Assembly: GCA_913057845.1 (NCBI GenBank)
Contig: CAJXPC010000121.1
Coordinates: forward strand, 1-5,911
Length of the DNA: 5,911 nucleotides
DNA from: an uncultured Pseudomonadota bacterium
GTDB taxonomy: Bacteria > Pseudomonadota > Gammaproteobacteria > Burkholderiales > Eutrophovitaceae
Reading direction: 5' to 3'
The notes beneath the pieces were generated by a model. The model made no database searches. It was not told the DNA's origin and saw only the letters and a program-made list of their open reading frames with translations. Each line of letters opens with the position of its first letter. Within the stretch, counting starts at the first letter, position 1. Below, piece after piece: positions 5,174 to 5,911 of the stretch. A program made the translations under genes and the position numbers.

Positions 5174-5884
5174 ATGAGACTCACACGACGCACACTATGT
5201 ACGGCATTAGCTAGCGCAGCATTTCTAGGCGTGACGACGACCACAGTATTTGCCCAAGAATTCACTTTTACAATACATCATTTTTTAAGCCCAAAAGCGC
5301 CAGCTCAAACAGTTTTGATTGAACCATGGGCTAAGAAAATTGAAGCTGAATCTGGTGGCCGTATAAAATTCGAAATTTTTCCATCTATGTCGATGGGTGG
5401 AAAACCTCGAGATTTATACAAGCAGGTGCGTGATGGAGTCGCTGATATTGTTTGGACATCACCTGGTTATACGCCAGGGGTGTTTCCGCGTGTTGAAGTT
5501 TTCGAATTGCCGGGTGTTCACAACGGTGACGCCAAAGCAACCAATTTAGCAATACAAGACATGATGGGAGAAATTGGGGAAGATCTAAAAAAGATCAAAC
5601 CGTTATTGATCCATGTGCATGCTGGCAATGCACTTCATACCGTTTCAAAAAATATAAAATATTTTGAAGATCTAAAAGGTCTAAAACTCCGTTCCCCTTC
5701 CCGAACAGGTGCATGGATGGTTGAGAGTTGGGGCGCAGAGCCTGTAGGCATGCCAGTTCCAGCACTGCCTCAAGCCCTGGCAAAGAATGCAATCGATGGA
5801 GCTCTTATCCCATTTGAAGTGGCCATACCTTTAAAAATAGCAGAACTTACTGATTTTTCAGTCGAAATGCATGGTGGTGAGCGG
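5174..5884 (+). CDS. TRAP transporter solute-binding protein, DctP family, 3' end missing
   Basis: This is the periplasmic receptor of a tripartite ATP-independent periplasmic (TRAP) transporter. Such receptors capture organic acids or similar anions and pass them to a sodium-driven membrane permease. The visible 237 residues have a signal peptide, RLTRRTLCTALASAAFLG with a twin-arginine-like TRRTLC, and a likely cleavage after VFA (25-27). The body has features of the family: LSPKAPAQTVLIEPWAKKIEAESGGRIKFEIFP, DLYKQVRDGVADIVWTSPGYTPG, and FEDLKGLKLRSPS, which holds the arginine that usually binds the substrate carboxylate. GGGAG at 5163-5167 is 6 nt before ATG 5174, better than the 3 nt to ATG 5171. 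Real sequence ends at 5884. The LSLIHISEP-like tail is adapter. The membrane subunits (DctQ, DctM) would be expected beyond the contig. The ligand cannot be predicted. Confidence 0.92.
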
Positions 5885-5911
5885 CTGTCTCTTATACACA
5901 TCTCCGAGCCC
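5885..5911 (-). other. Untrimmed Nextera adapter, reverse complement (artefact)
   Basis: These 27 bases are the exact reverse complement of 19-45. They comprise the 19-base Tn5 mosaic end (5885-5903) followed by the start of the Nextera Read 2 adapter. They are not genomic. In the reading frame of the TRAP receptor gene they translate as LSLIHISEP, a tell-tale adapter peptide, so any protein ending this way is falsely extended. Confidence 0.98.

Noticed and set aside
5595..5792. Minus-strand ORF of 65 codons inside the TRAP receptor gene
   Set aside because: Shadow frame of a clear DctP-family coding region.

Overview
This is a short assembled contig from a bacterium, most likely an uncultured, moderately AT-rich (possibly marine) gammaproteobacterium. 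The evidence is the gltX - tRNA-Ala(GGC) - tRNA-Glu(TTC) arrangement familiar from Pseudomonas-like genomes, a GltX close to the enterobacterial/pseudomonad type, proteobacterial promoter and terminator sequences, and a TRAP-type transporter gene. The lineage is an inference. Both contig ends are untrimmed Illumina Nextera adapter: 1-45, including an 8-base i7 index, and 5885-5911. They form a perfect 27-nt inverted repeat that must not be read as a transposon end.

Layout. (1) 46-666, minus strand: the N-terminal 207 residues of a class I cyclic-nucleotide phosphodiesterase-like protein. It starts at GTG and runs off the contig. (2) 667-887: divergent intergenic region with a weak promoter candidate and an imperfect inverted repeat. 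(3) 888-2282: complete gltX (glutamyl-tRNA synthetase). (4) 2301-2558: a self-contained tRNA unit with a near-consensus sigma70 promoter, tRNA-Ala(GGC), tRNA-Glu(TTC) and a strong intrinsic terminator. (5) 2603-2746: a decayed C-terminal scrap of guaA (GMP synthase), an unexpected relic. (6) 2808-3137: a small DUF3291-like protein. (7) 3349-4047 and 4107-4922: a probable two-gene unit encoding a DJ-1/PfpI-family isonitrile hydratase-like protein and a TIGR03084 (DinB/maleylpyruvate-isomerase-like) putative metal-binding protein. The second gene starts at TTG behind a very strong Shine-Dalgarno. (8) 4981-5012: candidate terminator. (9) 5035-5884: a promoter and a TRAP transporter solute receptor (DctP family), cut by the right contig end.

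Functionally, the left half is translation housekeeping: glutamyl-tRNA synthetase beside its own tRNA substrate. The right half, beyond the tRNA terminator, looks like variable small-molecule uptake and metabolism genes, and the guaA relic sits exactly at that junction. I see no clear novel defence or mobile system. The most interesting points are the guaA 3' relic, which may mark an old integration or rearrangement, the eukaryote-style class I phosphodiesterase, and the isonitrile hydratase-like/TIGR03084 pair.
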